From Ga0077527 sp964531455 (GTDB lineage: Bacteria > Pseudomonadota > Gammaproteobacteria > Burkholderiales > SG8-41), in the NCBI GenBank assembly GCA_964531455.1, contig CAZHFZ010000016.1, forward strand, positions 4,628-68,627: a stretch of DNA of 64,000 bases, in the 5' to 3' direction. The notes beneath the pieces are model-generated. The model saw nothing but the letters and a program-made list of their open reading frames with translations. It was not told the origin of the DNA and searched no databases. Positions 17,244-26,351 of the stretch are shown here, piece by piece; the first letter of the stretch is position 1, and each line of letters opens with the position of its first letter. The translations under genes and the position numbers were made by a program.

Positions 17244-18202
17244 CGCGGCGCGTTGGCGACTTTCACGACTTTTCCCGCAGCGAAGGCCACTGCATTGGCG
17301 AAGGCCTCGCCGAAGTAGGCCTCGTAGGTGCCCTTCTCCAGCCATGCACTGTGGTTGGTGCACAGCGCATTGTCCAGCTTGAGCAGCGGATGGTCGCCGT
17401 GCTGCACCGGTTCGTTTTCGTAGACGTCGGTTGCTGCCATGCCGGGGCGACCGGCTTTCAGTGCCGCCACCAGTGCGCCCGGCTCAATCAGTTCGGCACG
17501 CGCGGTGTTGATCAACAGCGCAGACGGTTTCATTCTCGCGAGATCAGACGCTTTCACCAGGCCGCGCGTGTCCTTCGACAGCCGTGCCATCACCACCAGC
17601 ACGTCGGCCTGCGCGAACAGGTCGTCCTGGCTTGCGGCGACTTCGTAGCCGGCAGCTTTTGCGGCATTCAGTGAATTTTCGCGACCCCATACCAGCACAC
17701 GCATGCCGAAGCTGGCGCCGGTTTTGGCGATCAGCCCGCCGATGGTGCCGAGGCCGAGGATTGCCAGCGTCTTGCCGTGCAGGCCGGTGTTGAAGCGCGG
17801 GCGCCAGACGCCCTGGCGCATGCCGTCACATTCGCGCGCCACGTCGCGCCAGCTTCCCATGATCAGGGCCCAGGTGTGTTCAGCCACCGTGTACGGCGAG
17901 GGATGGCCGCCTGACAGGATTGTTATGCCACGCTCGTTGCAGGCCTCGACATCGATATGGTGGAAGCTGCGGCCGGTCTGGCTGAACAGCTTCAGCTTCG
18001 GAAACTGCTCGATGATGCCGCGCGTGAATCGCGTGCGCTCGCGAATCGGCACGATGATGTCGGCGTCGCGCAGGTTCTCCACCAGTTTGCCCTCGGGCGG
18101 TGCGACGTCGGTGAAGATGCGCACCTCGTGGCCTTCAAGGGTTTTCAGGCAGTCCAGCGTGCGGACCAGATTATGGTAGTCGTCGGGGATGGCGATGATC
18201 AT
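17240..18202 (-). CDS. D-2-hydroxyacid dehydrogenase family protein
   Basis: A 320-residue protein. NAD-binding motif GLGTIGGLIAKTGASFG (about residues 148-164), catalytic Arg in NTARAELIE, Glu in ENEPVQHGDHP and His in CTNHSAWLE. This is the complete Arg-Glu-His set of D-specific 2-hydroxyacid dehydrogenases. The substrate is unknown. It is divergent from the methyltransferase and overlaps the end of the cyclase gene. Confidence 0.9.
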   Translation of the reverse strand: MIIAIPDDYHNLVRTLDCLKTLEGHEVRIFTDVAPPEGKLVENLRDADIIVPIRERTRFTRGIIEQFPKLKLFSQTGRSFHHIDVEACNERGITILSGGHPSPYTVAEHTWALIMGSWRDVARECDGMRQGVWRPRFNTGLHGKTLAILGLGTIGGLIAKTGASFGMRVLVWGRENSLNAAKAAGYEVAASQDDLFAQADVLVVMARLSKDTRGLVKASDLARMKPSALLINTARAELIEPGALVAALKAGRPGMAATDVYENEPVQHGDHPLLKLDNALCTNHSAWLEKGTYEAYFGEAFANAVAFAAGKVVKVANAPR

Positions 18203-18315
18203 GGTTTTTGGCAGTGAAAGACAGCGTTGGAAAAGGCAATCAGGTTACAATATTTCGCTCGTTGCAGGCCATCCCAGTCCAATACGCGTACTTCATTGCA
18301 TTCACCGGAAACACC

Positions 18316-19083
18316 ATGGAACACCTCAAACGCGTTGAAGAAGAATTCACCCGTCAGGCCAAAACTTTTGATGCATATGCGCCGAAGGCGGATGACCGGG
18401 TGGAGGATCGATTCCGTGAGGCGCTGGGTGATGCCGCACATGGCGTGATTCTGGATCTCGCTTGCGGCCCGGGCGTGGTGACCGCGGCGATTGCCAAAAG
18501 CGCGCAGAAGGCGGTCGGGTTTGATGTCACACCGGCGATGCTGGAAAAAGCGCGCAAGCGCTGTGCGGAAGCCGGGCTAAGCAATGTCGAATTCAAACAC
18601 GGCAATGCTGAAGCCTTGCCGTTTGATGACGGATCTTTCGACGGCGTGGTTACCCGTCTGGCCATTCATCATTTTGCCGATCCCGGTCACGTACTGCGGG
18701 AAGTGGCGCGGGTGTTGCGTCCCGGCGGGCGGCTGGTGGTCGTGGATGTGGTGGTTTCGGAGGACGTGGAGGAAGCGGCATTACAGAATGCCATCGAAAA
18801 CCTGCGCGACCCCTCGCACCTGCGCATGCTGCCGGCGACCGAACTCGATGCGCTGGTTGCGGCTTCGGGATTCAGCATCGTGACTCAATCGACATGGGAC
18901 AAATCCCGTGAGTTCGAGGAGTGGATGGGCATTGCCAACGATGGGCTGCGCACACAGTCGCTGCGTGTGGTGGCGCGGACGCTGGCTGAAGAAGGCCGCA
19001 GCGCCGGCATGGGTCTCGCCATCAAGGACGGCAAGACGGTCTTTTTTCATCGCTGGCGGTTGATTGCTGCTGCACGCAGCTGA
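18316..19083 (+). CDS. Class I SAM-dependent methyltransferase
   Basis: A 255-residue protein from ATG 18316; the frame extends upstream without a ribosome site. Motif I is ILDLACGPGVVT (residues 43-54), motif II/III near NAEALPFDDGSFDGVV and post-motif RVLRPGGRLVVVD. This matches the UbiE/COQ5-like Methyltransf_11 group. The acceptor is unknown. The SDR gene follows 69 bases downstream and may be co-transcribed. Confidence 0.88.
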   Translation: MEHLKRVEEEFTRQAKTFDAYAPKADDRVEDRFREALGDAAHGVILDLACGPGVVTAAIAKSAQKAVGFDVTPAMLEKARKRCAEAGLSNVEFKHGNAEALPFDDGSFDGVVTRLAIHHFADPGHVLREVARVLRPGGRLVVVDVVVSEDVEEAALQNAIENLRDPSHLRMLPATELDALVAASGFSIVTQSTWDKSREFEEWMGIANDGLRTQSLRVVARTLAEEGRSAGMGLAIKDGKTVFFHRWRLIAAARS

Positions 19084-19152
19084 CCTGTCACGACGGATCA
19101 ATTCAGGAAGTTCGATTAACAGCAGGCAGGTCATTCAGGAGGATTGGGCATC

Positions 19153-19926
19153 ATGGAACTCGGATTGCGTGGAAAAGTGGCAGCGGTTACCGGCGGTACT
19201 GAAGGCATCGGCGAGGCAACCGTGCGGCGACTGGTTGCTGAGGGTGTGAAGGTTGCGTTTTGCGCCCGCCGCAAGGAACTGATCGACAGCTTTGCCGCCG
19301 AGCTGAAAAAGCAGGGCGGCGACGTGCTGGGTATCGTTGCCGATGCGTCGAAGGAAGGCGACATGGAGCGCTTCATCGAGGAAACAGCGAAACATTTCGG
19401 ACGTCTCGATATCGTTGTCAACAACGCCGGCGGCTCCGGACAGATCGCCTTCGACAAGGTCGAAGACAGCTTCTGGGACCTGGACATCGAAATCAAGGTC
19501 ATGGCGCAGGTGCGTACCGCCCGTGCGGCGATCCCGCACATGAAAAAAGTCGGCGGCGGACGCATCATCAGCCTGAACATGGTCGGCGCCAAGCAGCCCG
19601 GCGCCGCAATGTTCCCGACCACGGTCAGCCGCGCTGCGGGACTGGCATTGTCCAAGGGCCTGTCGAAAGAACTCGCAGCGGACAATATCCTGGTCAACGT
19701 CGTTGCCGTCGGCAAGATCAAGTCCAAGCAGCAGGAGCGCGGTGCTGCGCGCAACAACAAGACGGTCGAGCAGCATTACGCCGACACCGGCAAGACCGTG
19801 CCGATGAAGCGTATGGGCGAGTCGGAAGAAGTGGCCAACGTGATTGCATTTCTGGCCTCTGATGCCGCCAGCTATGTCACCGGCTGCTGCATCAACGTCG
19901 ATGGCGGTTTGTCGGGCGTGCTCTAG
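19153..19926 (+). CDS. SDR-fold protein lacking the catalytic Ser-Tyr-Lys
   Basis: A 257-residue protein from ATG 19153, chosen because AGGAGG lies ten bases upstream; a TTG at 19144 is too close. The cofactor motif TGGTEGIG (13-20) and NNAGG (90-94) are intact. The catalytic positions are not: the Ser site reads Met143 or Asn142, the Tyr site Thr156 and the Lys site Arg160 (TTVSR instead of YxxxK). The terminal block YVTGCCINVDGGL is typical SDR. It is therefore a divergent SDR or a nucleotide-binding pseudoenzyme. Family membership is certain; activity is not. Confidence 0.85.
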   Translation: MELGLRGKVAAVTGGTEGIGEATVRRLVAEGVKVAFCARRKELIDSFAAELKKQGGDVLGIVADASKEGDMERFIEETAKHFGRLDIVVNNAGGSGQIAFDKVEDSFWDLDIEIKVMAQVRTARAAIPHMKKVGGGRIISLNMVGAKQPGAAMFPTTVSRAAGLALSKGLSKELAADNILVNVVAVGKIKSKQQERGAARNNKTVEQHYADTGKTVPMKRMGESEEVANVIAFLASDAASYVTGCCINVDGGLSGVL

Positions 19927-19935
19927 GCGTAACCT

Positions 19936-19957
19936 GCCGGCGGGTTCACCCGCCGGC
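19936..19957 (+). terminator. GC-rich hairpin after the SDR gene
   Basis: GCCGGCGGG, loop TTCA, CCCGCCGGC lies in the 47-base gap before the membrane protein. There is no T run, so it may attenuate rather than terminate. Confidence 0.45.
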
Positions 19958-19973
19958 TTCCTGAAGGTCATCG

Positions 19974-21305
19974 TTGAACAATCCGGTTACGCCGCGCAAC
20001 GCGCTTGCGGCCTGGCTTTATTTCGCAGTGGTCGTCCTGGTCGTGGCGGCCGTGTGGTTGCCCGGCTATCCGGCATGGGTGACCGGCGTCATCGCGTGGT
20101 CAGCTTGCCTGCTGCTGTTGCCGCGCCTGCCCTCCCATCAGCTTTACATGGTGCTCGCCCTTGCCGGCATCGGCGTGGCCGGCATCGCGTGGAGCATGGC
20201 GCGCGGCGCCAGCGGTTTGATCGAAGTGGCGCTGACGCAAAATGTGCCCTTGTCCGGCATGCTGATTGCCGTGTCATTCCTGCAGCTCATCGCGGTCAGC
20301 AGTGAGGCGACCGCAGAACCCCTGCAGCGCGGCCGTGGCGCGCTGTTCAAAACCATGATTGGCGTTCATCTCTTCGGCGCGGTGATCAATTTTTCCGCGG
20401 TGGCGATTTTTGCCGACCGCCTCAGCGCACGCAGCAAACTGACGATGGAGCAGGCGATGGGGTTGTCGCAGGCCTTCATCGTGGGTGCGGCGTGGTCGCC
20501 GTTTTACGGTGCAATGGCGGCGGCGTTGACTGCAGCGCCTGAAGCCAGCCTGACGCAACTGATTTTCTGGGGCATGCCTGTTGCGGTTGCTGGTATGACG
20601 GTCACCTGGTTCACGCTGACTTCGGAGCGACACGGCGGTGCCCGCGATTTTGTAGGTTATCCGCTGCACCTCGAGGCCTTGTGGGTGCCGGCAGTCCTCG
20701 CAGTCAGCGTGCTGGCGATCCATGAATGGCAGCCGGCATGGTCGGTGCTGGCCATCATCGCCGCGATGGCTTCACTGGTGACGGTGTTGACGTTGCTTGC
20801 GCGCAGCGGCCGCAAAACAGGGCCCACGCTGATCCGCCATATCCACAATCGCCTGCCGGGGATGAATGGCGAGCTGACGCTGTTTCTGGCGGCCGGCATA
20901 CTTTCGGCGGGCATGACCGGCGCGATTGATGTGCTGGATCTGGCGTTGCCGTTCTCTCAATTCGGTGCGTTCGAAGCCAGCATCGTGCTGATCGTGATGA
21001 ATATATGCGCCTGGCTGGGACTGCATCCGATCATCCTGGTGTCGGTGCTCGGGCCGTGGCTGATGCCCTTGAAACCGGACCAGACGCTGCTGGCGATGAC
21101 CTTCCTGATGAGCTGGGGTGTCGGCCTGACGGCCTGCCCGATGTCCAACACCATGCTGGCGATGGCGGGGCGTTATGGTCTGCCGTTCAGGGCGTTGCTG
21201 GGGATGAATCGTCGATTCAGCATCAAGGTGACCGTAATCTGTATTGCAGTGCTTTACCTCTATGTCGCGTTGACCGGCGGTTCTTTGACGCCTAGAGCCG
21301 GCTGA
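19974..21305 (+). CDS. Multi-pass membrane protein, possible transporter
   Basis: A 443-residue protein from TTG 19974 (GAAGG seven bases upstream). About eleven hydrophobic segments are visible. Conserved-looking polar patches inside the membrane region include SSEATAEPLQRGRG, GAAWSPFYGAMAAAL and SWGVGLTACPMSNTMLAMAGRYG. The re-entrant-looking SPFYG and CPMSNT segments recall ion-transporter superfamily proteins, but I cannot name a family. It converges with the aminotransferase, overlapping it by 14 bases. Confidence 0.65.
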   Translation: MNNPVTPRNALAAWLYFAVVVLVVAAVWLPGYPAWVTGVIAWSACLLLLPRLPSHQLYMVLALAGIGVAGIAWSMARGASGLIEVALTQNVPLSGMLIAVSFLQLIAVSSEATAEPLQRGRGALFKTMIGVHLFGAVINFSAVAIFADRLSARSKLTMEQAMGLSQAFIVGAAWSPFYGAMAAALTAAPEASLTQLIFWGMPVAVAGMTVTWFTLTSERHGGARDFVGYPLHLEALWVPAVLAVSVLAIHEWQPAWSVLAIIAAMASLVTVLTLLARSGRKTGPTLIRHIHNRLPGMNGELTLFLAAGILSAGMTGAIDVLDLALPFSQFGAFEASIVLIVMNICAWLGLHPIILVSVLGPWLMPLKPDQTLLAMTFLMSWGVGLTACPMSNTMLAMAGRYGLPFRALLGMNRRFSIKVTVICIAVLYLYVALTGGSLTPRAG

Positions 21306-22449
21306 GAATCTCCGCGCCCTTCGCCAGCGTCGCCTCCGACTTGGCAAAACAGAAACGCAGCACGCGGTGCGCCGGCGCTTGCCGGTAGAACACCGACACC
21401 GGTATCGACGCGACGCCATGCTCCTTGGTCAGCCGCACTGCGAGATCGGTATCCTTCTCATCACTGATCGCGTCGTAGGCGAGGTTCTGGAAAAAGGTGC
21501 CGCGTGAGGGCAGCGGCTTGAAGCGCGAGCCCTTCAGGCCGTCCAGAAAGAAATTGCGCTTTTTCTGGTAAAACGCCGCGAGTTGCAGATAGGCGTCGGG
21601 GTTTTTCATGAACTCGGCAAAGGCGTACTGGAATGGGCCGTTGGCAACAAAGGCGTTGAACTGGTGCACTTTGCGGAATTCCGCCATCAGTTCGCGTGGC
21701 GCTGCGACATAACCCATTTTCCAGCCGGTGACGCTGTAGGTCTTGCCGAAGGATGACACCAGGAAGCTGCGTTCAGCCAATCCGGGAAAACGCGTCACGC
21801 TCTGGTGCTGGTGGCCATCAAAAATGATGTGTTCGTAGACTTCGTCGCTGATCACGGCAATATCGGTGCCGCGCAGCAGGCCTTCCAGCATGCGCATGTC
21901 TTCCGAGGACATTACGGTCGCGGTCGGGTTGTTCGGGGTATTGATGATCAGCAGTTTGGTGCGCGGCGTGATGGCATTCTGCACCGCCTGCCAGTCGATA
22001 CTGTAGTCGGGGTAACGCAGTTGCACATAGACCGGCACGCCGCCATGCACTTCGACGGCGGGGGCGTAGCTGTCGTAGGTGGGTTCGAACAGGATGACTT
22101 CGTCGCCGGGGCGGATCATTGCGGCGACCGCGGTGTAAATGCCGTAGGTGGCGCCGGGCACCACGGTGATTTCCTGTTCGACGTCGTAGCGGATGCCGTA
22201 AAGCGCTTCGTTCTTCGCGGCAATCGCTTCACGCAGTGGTGCGACGCCGGCCATGGGCGGATATTGATTCAGTCCGGCATTGATGTATTTGGTGACCAGT
22301 GCGCGCAGTTCCGGCGCGCAATCAAAATCCGGAAAACCCTGTGACAGGTTGATCGCCTTGTGTTCAGCCGCGAGGCGCGACATCACCGTGAAAATGGTGG
22401 TGCCGACGCGGGGAAGTTTGGATTCAATACGGCCGGAGTAATTGGGCAT
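21292..22449 (-). CDS. PLP-dependent aminotransferase, methionine aminotransferase (YbdL)-like
   Basis: A 385-residue class I/II aminotransferase. Landmarks are INLSQGFPDFDCAPEL near residue 35, NTPNNPTATVMSSEDM, SDEVYEHIIFDG and the PLP lysine in SSFGKTYSVTGWKMGY. The SQGFPDF start and FDG-H segment are typical of YbdL and kynurenine-oxoglutarate transaminase/cysteine conjugate lyases. Likely role: transamination of methionine or aromatic amino acids. The lipoprotein gene lies 36 bases upstream on the other side of its start. Confidence 0.9.
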   Translation of the reverse strand: MPNYSGRIESKLPRVGTTIFTVMSRLAAEHKAINLSQGFPDFDCAPELRALVTKYINAGLNQYPPMAGVAPLREAIAAKNEALYGIRYDVEQEITVVPGATYGIYTAVAAMIRPGDEVILFEPTYDSYAPAVEVHGGVPVYVQLRYPDYSIDWQAVQNAITPRTKLLIINTPNNPTATVMSSEDMRMLEGLLRGTDIAVISDEVYEHIIFDGHQHQSVTRFPGLAERSFLVSSFGKTYSVTGWKMGYVAAPRELMAEFRKVHQFNAFVANGPFQYAFAEFMKNPDAYLQLAAFYQKKRNFFLDGLKGSRFKPLPSRGTFFQNLAYDAISDEKDTDLAVRLTKEHGVASIPVSVFYRQAPAHRVLRFCFAKSEATLAKGAEILSRL

Positions 22450-22485
22450 CGTTGTGTATCAGTCGTTCGGAGCGCTGATTTTAGC

Positions 22486-23406
22486 TCAGTCCTTTTGCGC
22501 GACCGCAGTCTTCTGGGCGGCAAGGTGGCGGAAATCGTCGATGTAATCCTGCAGGCGCTGCGCGAGATGGCTGCGCTGTTCGACGGTGAGCATTTTGTCG
22601 ACGGCGGCAAAGAACTCGGCGCGTTTTTTCCAGGATTCTTCAAAACTGCGCGCCAGTTCCGGCGGGCGGTTGCGTTCCCAGTTCACCATCCAGTCGCGCA
22701 GGCGCTGGGTGAAGGCTGCACGGTCGGTGTTGCGGGTCTCGAGCAGCGCAAGGAATTCGCGCTGGCGGCGCAGGCGGTCTTCGTGGCGCAGTGCGTCGGT
22801 CAGCGGAACCTGTTGCAGCATTGAAAAGACACGGGCTTCCTGGGCTTCCGACAGCGAGCCGGTCCATTGGCGGATTTGCTTCAGGCTGCTGCGCTGCTGA
22901 TGCTGCCGGCGTGCGGCGACGGATTCGAGAGTGCGGTTTTCCTTGAGGAATTTCTGGTTCATGCGGTCGAATTCGCCGCGCAGATGGTCGATCTGGGCGG
23001 GCGAAAGCCCCGCAAGCAGTTCCGCGGCATCGGGTGCGGCGCGCGCCGCGATCACCCCATAACGCGATTTCATGCCGTCAATCAGCCACAGCACGTCCGC
23101 TGCGGTAAGACCACGCTGCGCCCGTGTCTTGGTTTCGTTCAGGAATTGCACGTATTCCGGCAACTGTTCGCGGCGGTGCCAGCCATGCAGTTGTTCAAAA
23201 CGCCGCGAGAAAGTCTCGCGTTGCGCGGGTTCCAGGTCAAAGTAGTCATGTGCCATCCATGACGCAAGGGTATCCAGCTGCCCGTAGCCCACGCGCACCA
23301 TGCTGCAGCCGGCGATCAGCAGCAGCGCGAGCATGCAGCAAAGCAGGCGAAGGCCTTTAAGGCCGGAGAAGGCGGGAGGTGAAGTGATCAGTGGCTTGCA
23401 GGGCAT
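22486..23406 (-). CDS. DUF6279-like lipoprotein
   Basis: A 306-residue protein with a lipoprotein signal: LALLLIAGCS, with Cys34 as the lipidation site. The remainder is almost entirely helical with many Arg, Glu and Gln, including YFDLEPAQRETFSRRFEQLHGWHR. This pattern matches the DUF6279 family of outer-membrane-associated lipoproteins of unknown role. It is transcribed toward the aminotransferase gene. Confidence 0.8.
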   Translation of the reverse strand: MPCKPLITSPPAFSGLKGLRLLCCMLALLLIAGCSMVRVGYGQLDTLASWMAHDYFDLEPAQRETFSRRFEQLHGWHRREQLPEYVQFLNETKTRAQRGLTAADVLWLIDGMKSRYGVIAARAAPDAAELLAGLSPAQIDHLRGEFDRMNQKFLKENRTLESVAARRQHQQRSSLKQIRQWTGSLSEAQEARVFSMLQQVPLTDALRHEDRLRRQREFLALLETRNTDRAAFTQRLRDWMVNWERNRPPELARSFEESWKKRAEFFAAVDKMLTVEQRSHLAQRLQDYIDDFRHLAAQKTAVAQKD

Positions 23407-23490
23407 GGCGGGTGATGGCTTGAGACTGCGCTCAGGCTGCCGGGAACAGGCGGTGCAGAGCAGGTTTCACGATATTCGCAAAAAACAATT

Positions 23491-24414
23491 TCACAACGAA
23501 GAGAAATACGCGGTCATGCGTTTGCGCATTGCGGCGTCCGGCACGCGTCCCCTGCAGGCCGCCATGTTGTCTTCAATGTGCGCCACGCGTCCGGTGCCGG
23601 GAATCGCGCAGGTCACGGCGGGATGGCTGATGATCCACTTCAGGAAGAACTGAGCCCAACTGCTGCAGTCGATGTCGGCGCACCAGGCTGGCAGCGGTTT
23701 GCCGCGGACGCGGCCGAACAATCCGGCCTGGGAGAACGGGCGGTTGATCAGTGTTGCGGTGCCGGAATCGTCGCAGGCCGGCAGCAGGCGGTTTTCCGCC
23801 TCCTGTTCGTCGAGGGAGTAGTTGAACTGTACGAAATCGAAGTCGCCGGTTTTGACCAGCCGTTCAAGTTCGGCGTGAGAACTCGCGGTGTAGTGGGTGA
23901 TGCCGAGGTAACGGATGCGTCCGGCCTTTTTCCACTCGCGCAGCACCGGCAGGTGGGTTTTCAGATCCAGCAGGTTGTGCACCTGCATCAGGTCCACGGT
24001 TTTGGTTTGCATCAGCCGGAATGAATCTTCCATCTGGCGGATGCCGGCATCGCGACCGCTGGTCCACACCTTGGTGGCGAAGAACAGCGACTTGCGCACA
24101 TTCAATGCGCTGCTGAGTATGCCGGTGGTGGCTTCGGCATGGCCGTACATCGGCGAGGAGTCAACTACTGCACCACCCAGATCAACAAAACGTTTCAATA
24201 CGGCCTGCAGCTCGGTGCCGGCCAGTTGCGACTGCGCCACGTCAAATACCTGATAGGTGCCGAGGCCGATGGCCGGCAACCGTTCGCCGCTGCGCGGAAT
24301 TGGACGGGTGATCAGTCCGGCGGGTGCGGCAATGGAATCAGTCATGGTGGCGACCAGGGCGGCGGCGCCGGCCGCCTGCAGCAGGGTGCGGCGATTGGGC
24401 GAGTGTTTGTTCAT
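23491..24414 (-). CDS. Tat-exported aldo/keto reductase (copy 1)
   Basis: A 307-residue protein. A twin-arginine signal is evident (NRRTLLQAAGAAALVA, Arg8-Arg9). The aldo/keto reductase barrel follows, starting PAIGLGTYQVFD. Catalytic Tyr is in DSSPMYGHAE, Lys in FATKVW and His in YLGITHYT. It is paralogous to 28198-29157, sharing the sequence LITRPIPRSGE-like before the barrel and AMRKRM at the end. Periplasmic location is unusual, since NADPH is cytoplasmic. The cofactor source is unknown. Confidence 0.88.
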   Translation of the reverse strand: MNKHSPNRRTLLQAAGAAALVATMTDSIAAPAGLITRPIPRSGERLPAIGLGTYQVFDVAQSQLAGTELQAVLKRFVDLGGAVVDSSPMYGHAEATTGILSSALNVRKSLFFATKVWTSGRDAGIRQMEDSFRLMQTKTVDLMQVHNLLDLKTHLPVLREWKKAGRIRYLGITHYTASSHAELERLVKTGDFDFVQFNYSLDEQEAENRLLPACDDSGTATLINRPFSQAGLFGRVRGKPLPAWCADIDCSSWAQFFLKWIISHPAVTCAIPGTGRVAHIEDNMAACRGRVPDAAMRKRMTAYFSSL

Positions 24415-24479
24415 GGGTGGTAATACTCATGGGTTTGCAGTGAGGGGGTACAGTGCGGGGTTTAACAATACGAAGGTTA

Positions 24480-24824
24480 TCAGTGCGGGTTTTGTTTCAG
24501 TTCGTAACCACGGTCATGCATGCACTTGCGTATCAGATCCTGTTCCAGCGCAAAACGTTCCGTGTCTGCGGCGGGCGGTTTCACCGAGACGATGCGTCCC
24601 TGCGGATCGACCACCACCTGCGGTGGTCCGCGCAGCGGCGCGCGTTGCCGCATCGCTGCGCTGCGCGCCTCGGCAGTGCAGATTGTCTGGTCGCGGTTGA
24701 TTTCTTCTTCAGTGGTTCCGGACTTTTGCCAATGCAGCGGGGCGCAGCCGGACAATGTCAATGACGCCAATACCAGCGTCGCCGGTGCGGCAATAAACCT
24801 GCGCTTTCGATCAGGGTTGAGCAT
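24480..24824 (-). CDS. Small hypothetical lipoprotein
   Basis: A 114-residue protein with a lipobox LTLSGC (Cys27). The mature part has four cysteines in total counting the lipid site, in DQTICTAEA and IRKCMHDRGYEL; the CMxxRGY ending is common in small betaproteobacterial lipoproteins. No enzymatic motif. Divergent from the thioredoxin-like gene 59 bases away. Confidence 0.75.
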   Translation of the reverse strand: MLNPDRKRRFIAAPATLVLASLTLSGCAPLHWQKSGTTEEEINRDQTICTAEARSAAMRQRAPLRGPPQVVVDPQGRIVSVKPPAADTERFALEQDLIRKCMHDRGYELKQNPH

Positions 24825-24883
24825 GATGGCTTAGCGTAGCAGAATGAGGCCGGTTTCCCCATCGGCTGCAATCCCGGAGGTGC

Positions 24884-25231
24884 ATGTTGTTTGACTCATT
24901 GATTCGCGACGGCCTGGTCGTATTCGCCAAGCGCGCCTGCGAGACCTGCGTACTGATCGAGAACGAAATGCGGCGCAGCGCCAGAGAACGGCGCGATTTT
25001 CAGGTGGTGTCACAGGACGACCCGCAGTTTCCCGCCGGTGTTGCGGACGTTGTTGATGACCGTGAACTCGACTGGTCATGGAAAAACAATATCGAATCCA
25101 TGCCGACGCTGATTCATTACCGCGACGGCCTCGAGATTGAACGGGTGGTCGGCTGGGATCGCGCCGGCTGGCAGCGCCTGACCGGCATTGCCGACCTGGG
25201 CGCGCACCTGCCGGTGATGCGACCGGGATGA
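24884..25231 (+). CDS. Thioredoxin-like protein with CETC motif
   Basis: A 115-residue thioredoxin fold. The active site is RACETCVL (Cys19 and Cys22) after a short beta strand, and the cis-proline element is ESMPTLIHY, followed by GWDRAGW. It likely reduces or oxidises a partner thiol. It lies directly upstream of the UGSC partner gene, and its stop UGA (25229-25231) is in the same frame as that gene. The bases after the UGA (GGG TCG) match those in the two UGSC genes, but the next codon is CGT, not a cysteine. A functional link with the selenoprotein downstream is likely by context. Confidence 0.8.
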   Translation: MLFDSLIRDGLVVFAKRACETCVLIENEMRRSARERRDFQVVSQDDPQFPAGVADVVDDRELDWSWKNNIESMPTLIHYRDGLEIERVVGWDRAGWQRLTGIADLGAHLPVMRPG

Positions 25232-25255
25232 GGGTCGCGTTCACTCGAGCCCGGG

Positions 25256-26338
25256 GTGGCCGAGAAACTCGAAGCGAAACACAGCGGCGCGACCTGGCTC
25301 GCTGCACGCAAGGTGGAATACGGCGAAAACATGGATCCGGCCGAAGTCTGTTTCGAGCGCGGCTGGACCGACGGACTGCCGGTGACGCCGCCGACCGACG
25401 AGCGGATCATCGCGATGCTCAAGGGCGCGACGCGCAAGCCCGATGAGATTGTCGGCCGCATTCCGCCCAATCTCGCGGAATGCACCATCGAAAAAGTCGC
25501 GATCAATGCGGTGATGGCCGGTTGCAAACCGGAATACATGCCGGTGCTGCTGGCGGCGATTGAGGCGGCGCTGGAACCGCTGTTCACGCTGCACGGTGTA
25601 CTGGCGACCACGTATTTCTCGGCACCGGTGATCATCGTCAATGGCCCCGTCGTCAAACGCATCGGCATGAACAGCGGCATCAACGCGCTGGGGCAGGGCA
25701 ACCGTGCCAATGCCACCATCGGCCGCGCGCTGAATCTGATCGTGCGCAATGTCGGTGGCGGTCGTCCCGGTGAAGTTGATCGGTCCACGCTGGGTGCGCC
25801 GAGCAAATTCACGCTGTGTTTCGCGGAAGACGAGTCGGATCCGTTCTGGCAACCGCTGGCGCAGGCGCGCGGCATCGCGCGGGGAAAATCCGCCGTCACG
25901 CTGTTCCAGGGCCACGGTCCTGAAGCTTTTGTCGACCAGAAGTCACGCACGCCTGAAGCACTGACCAAATCGTTTGCAATGTCGCTGGTGAAAATCGGCC
26001 ATCCGAAACTGGTGCAGTCAGCGCGAGCGATTGTGGTGCTGTCGCCGGAGCATTACGGCATTTATCGTGATGCCGGCTGGGACCGTGCCCGTATCGAACG
26101 TGCATTATATGAAGCGACGATAAGACCCGGCGCTGAACTGGTGGCGGGCGCGGACGGCGTCGGCGAGGGCATACCCGCCAGCCGTGCTGCTGAGCAGGTG
26201 CCGAAGTTTCATGATGATGCATTGATGGTGGTTCGCGCCGGCGGCGCTGCAGGGCTGTTCTCGGCGATCCTGCCGGGCTGGCTGGCCGGCCGTGCGCGTG
26301 CGGAACTGCAGCCGGTAACGCGTGAAGTGTTGGAATGA
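25256..26338 (+). CDS. UGSC-associated partner protein of unknown function (copy 2)
   Basis: About 360 residues from a GTG at 25256; no good ribosome site is present. An internal ATG at 25331 would remove 25 residues but keep the conserved core. It is paralogous to 1821-2933: GWTDGLPVTPPTDER, INAVMAGC (Cys90), APVIIVNGPV and GNRANATIGRA recur in order. No signal peptide or membrane helix. The selenoprotein gene follows after a 207-base spacer with repeats, the reverse order of the first locus. Function unknown; it probably works with the UGSC protein and the thioredoxin. Confidence 0.82.
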   Translation: MAEKLEAKHSGATWLAARKVEYGENMDPAEVCFERGWTDGLPVTPPTDERIIAMLKGATRKPDEIVGRIPPNLAECTIEKVAINAVMAGCKPEYMPVLLAAIEAALEPLFTLHGVLATTYFSAPVIIVNGPVVKRIGMNSGINALGQGNRANATIGRALNLIVRNVGGGRPGEVDRSTLGAPSKFTLCFAEDESDPFWQPLAQARGIARGKSAVTLFQGHGPEAFVDQKSRTPEALTKSFAMSLVKIGHPKLVQSARAIVVLSPEHYGIYRDAGWDRARIERALYEATIRPGAELVAGADGVGEGIPASRAAEQVPKFHDDALMVVRAGGAAGLFSAILPGWLAGRARAELQPVTREVLE

Positions 26339-26351
26339 CGGGAGGCAAATC

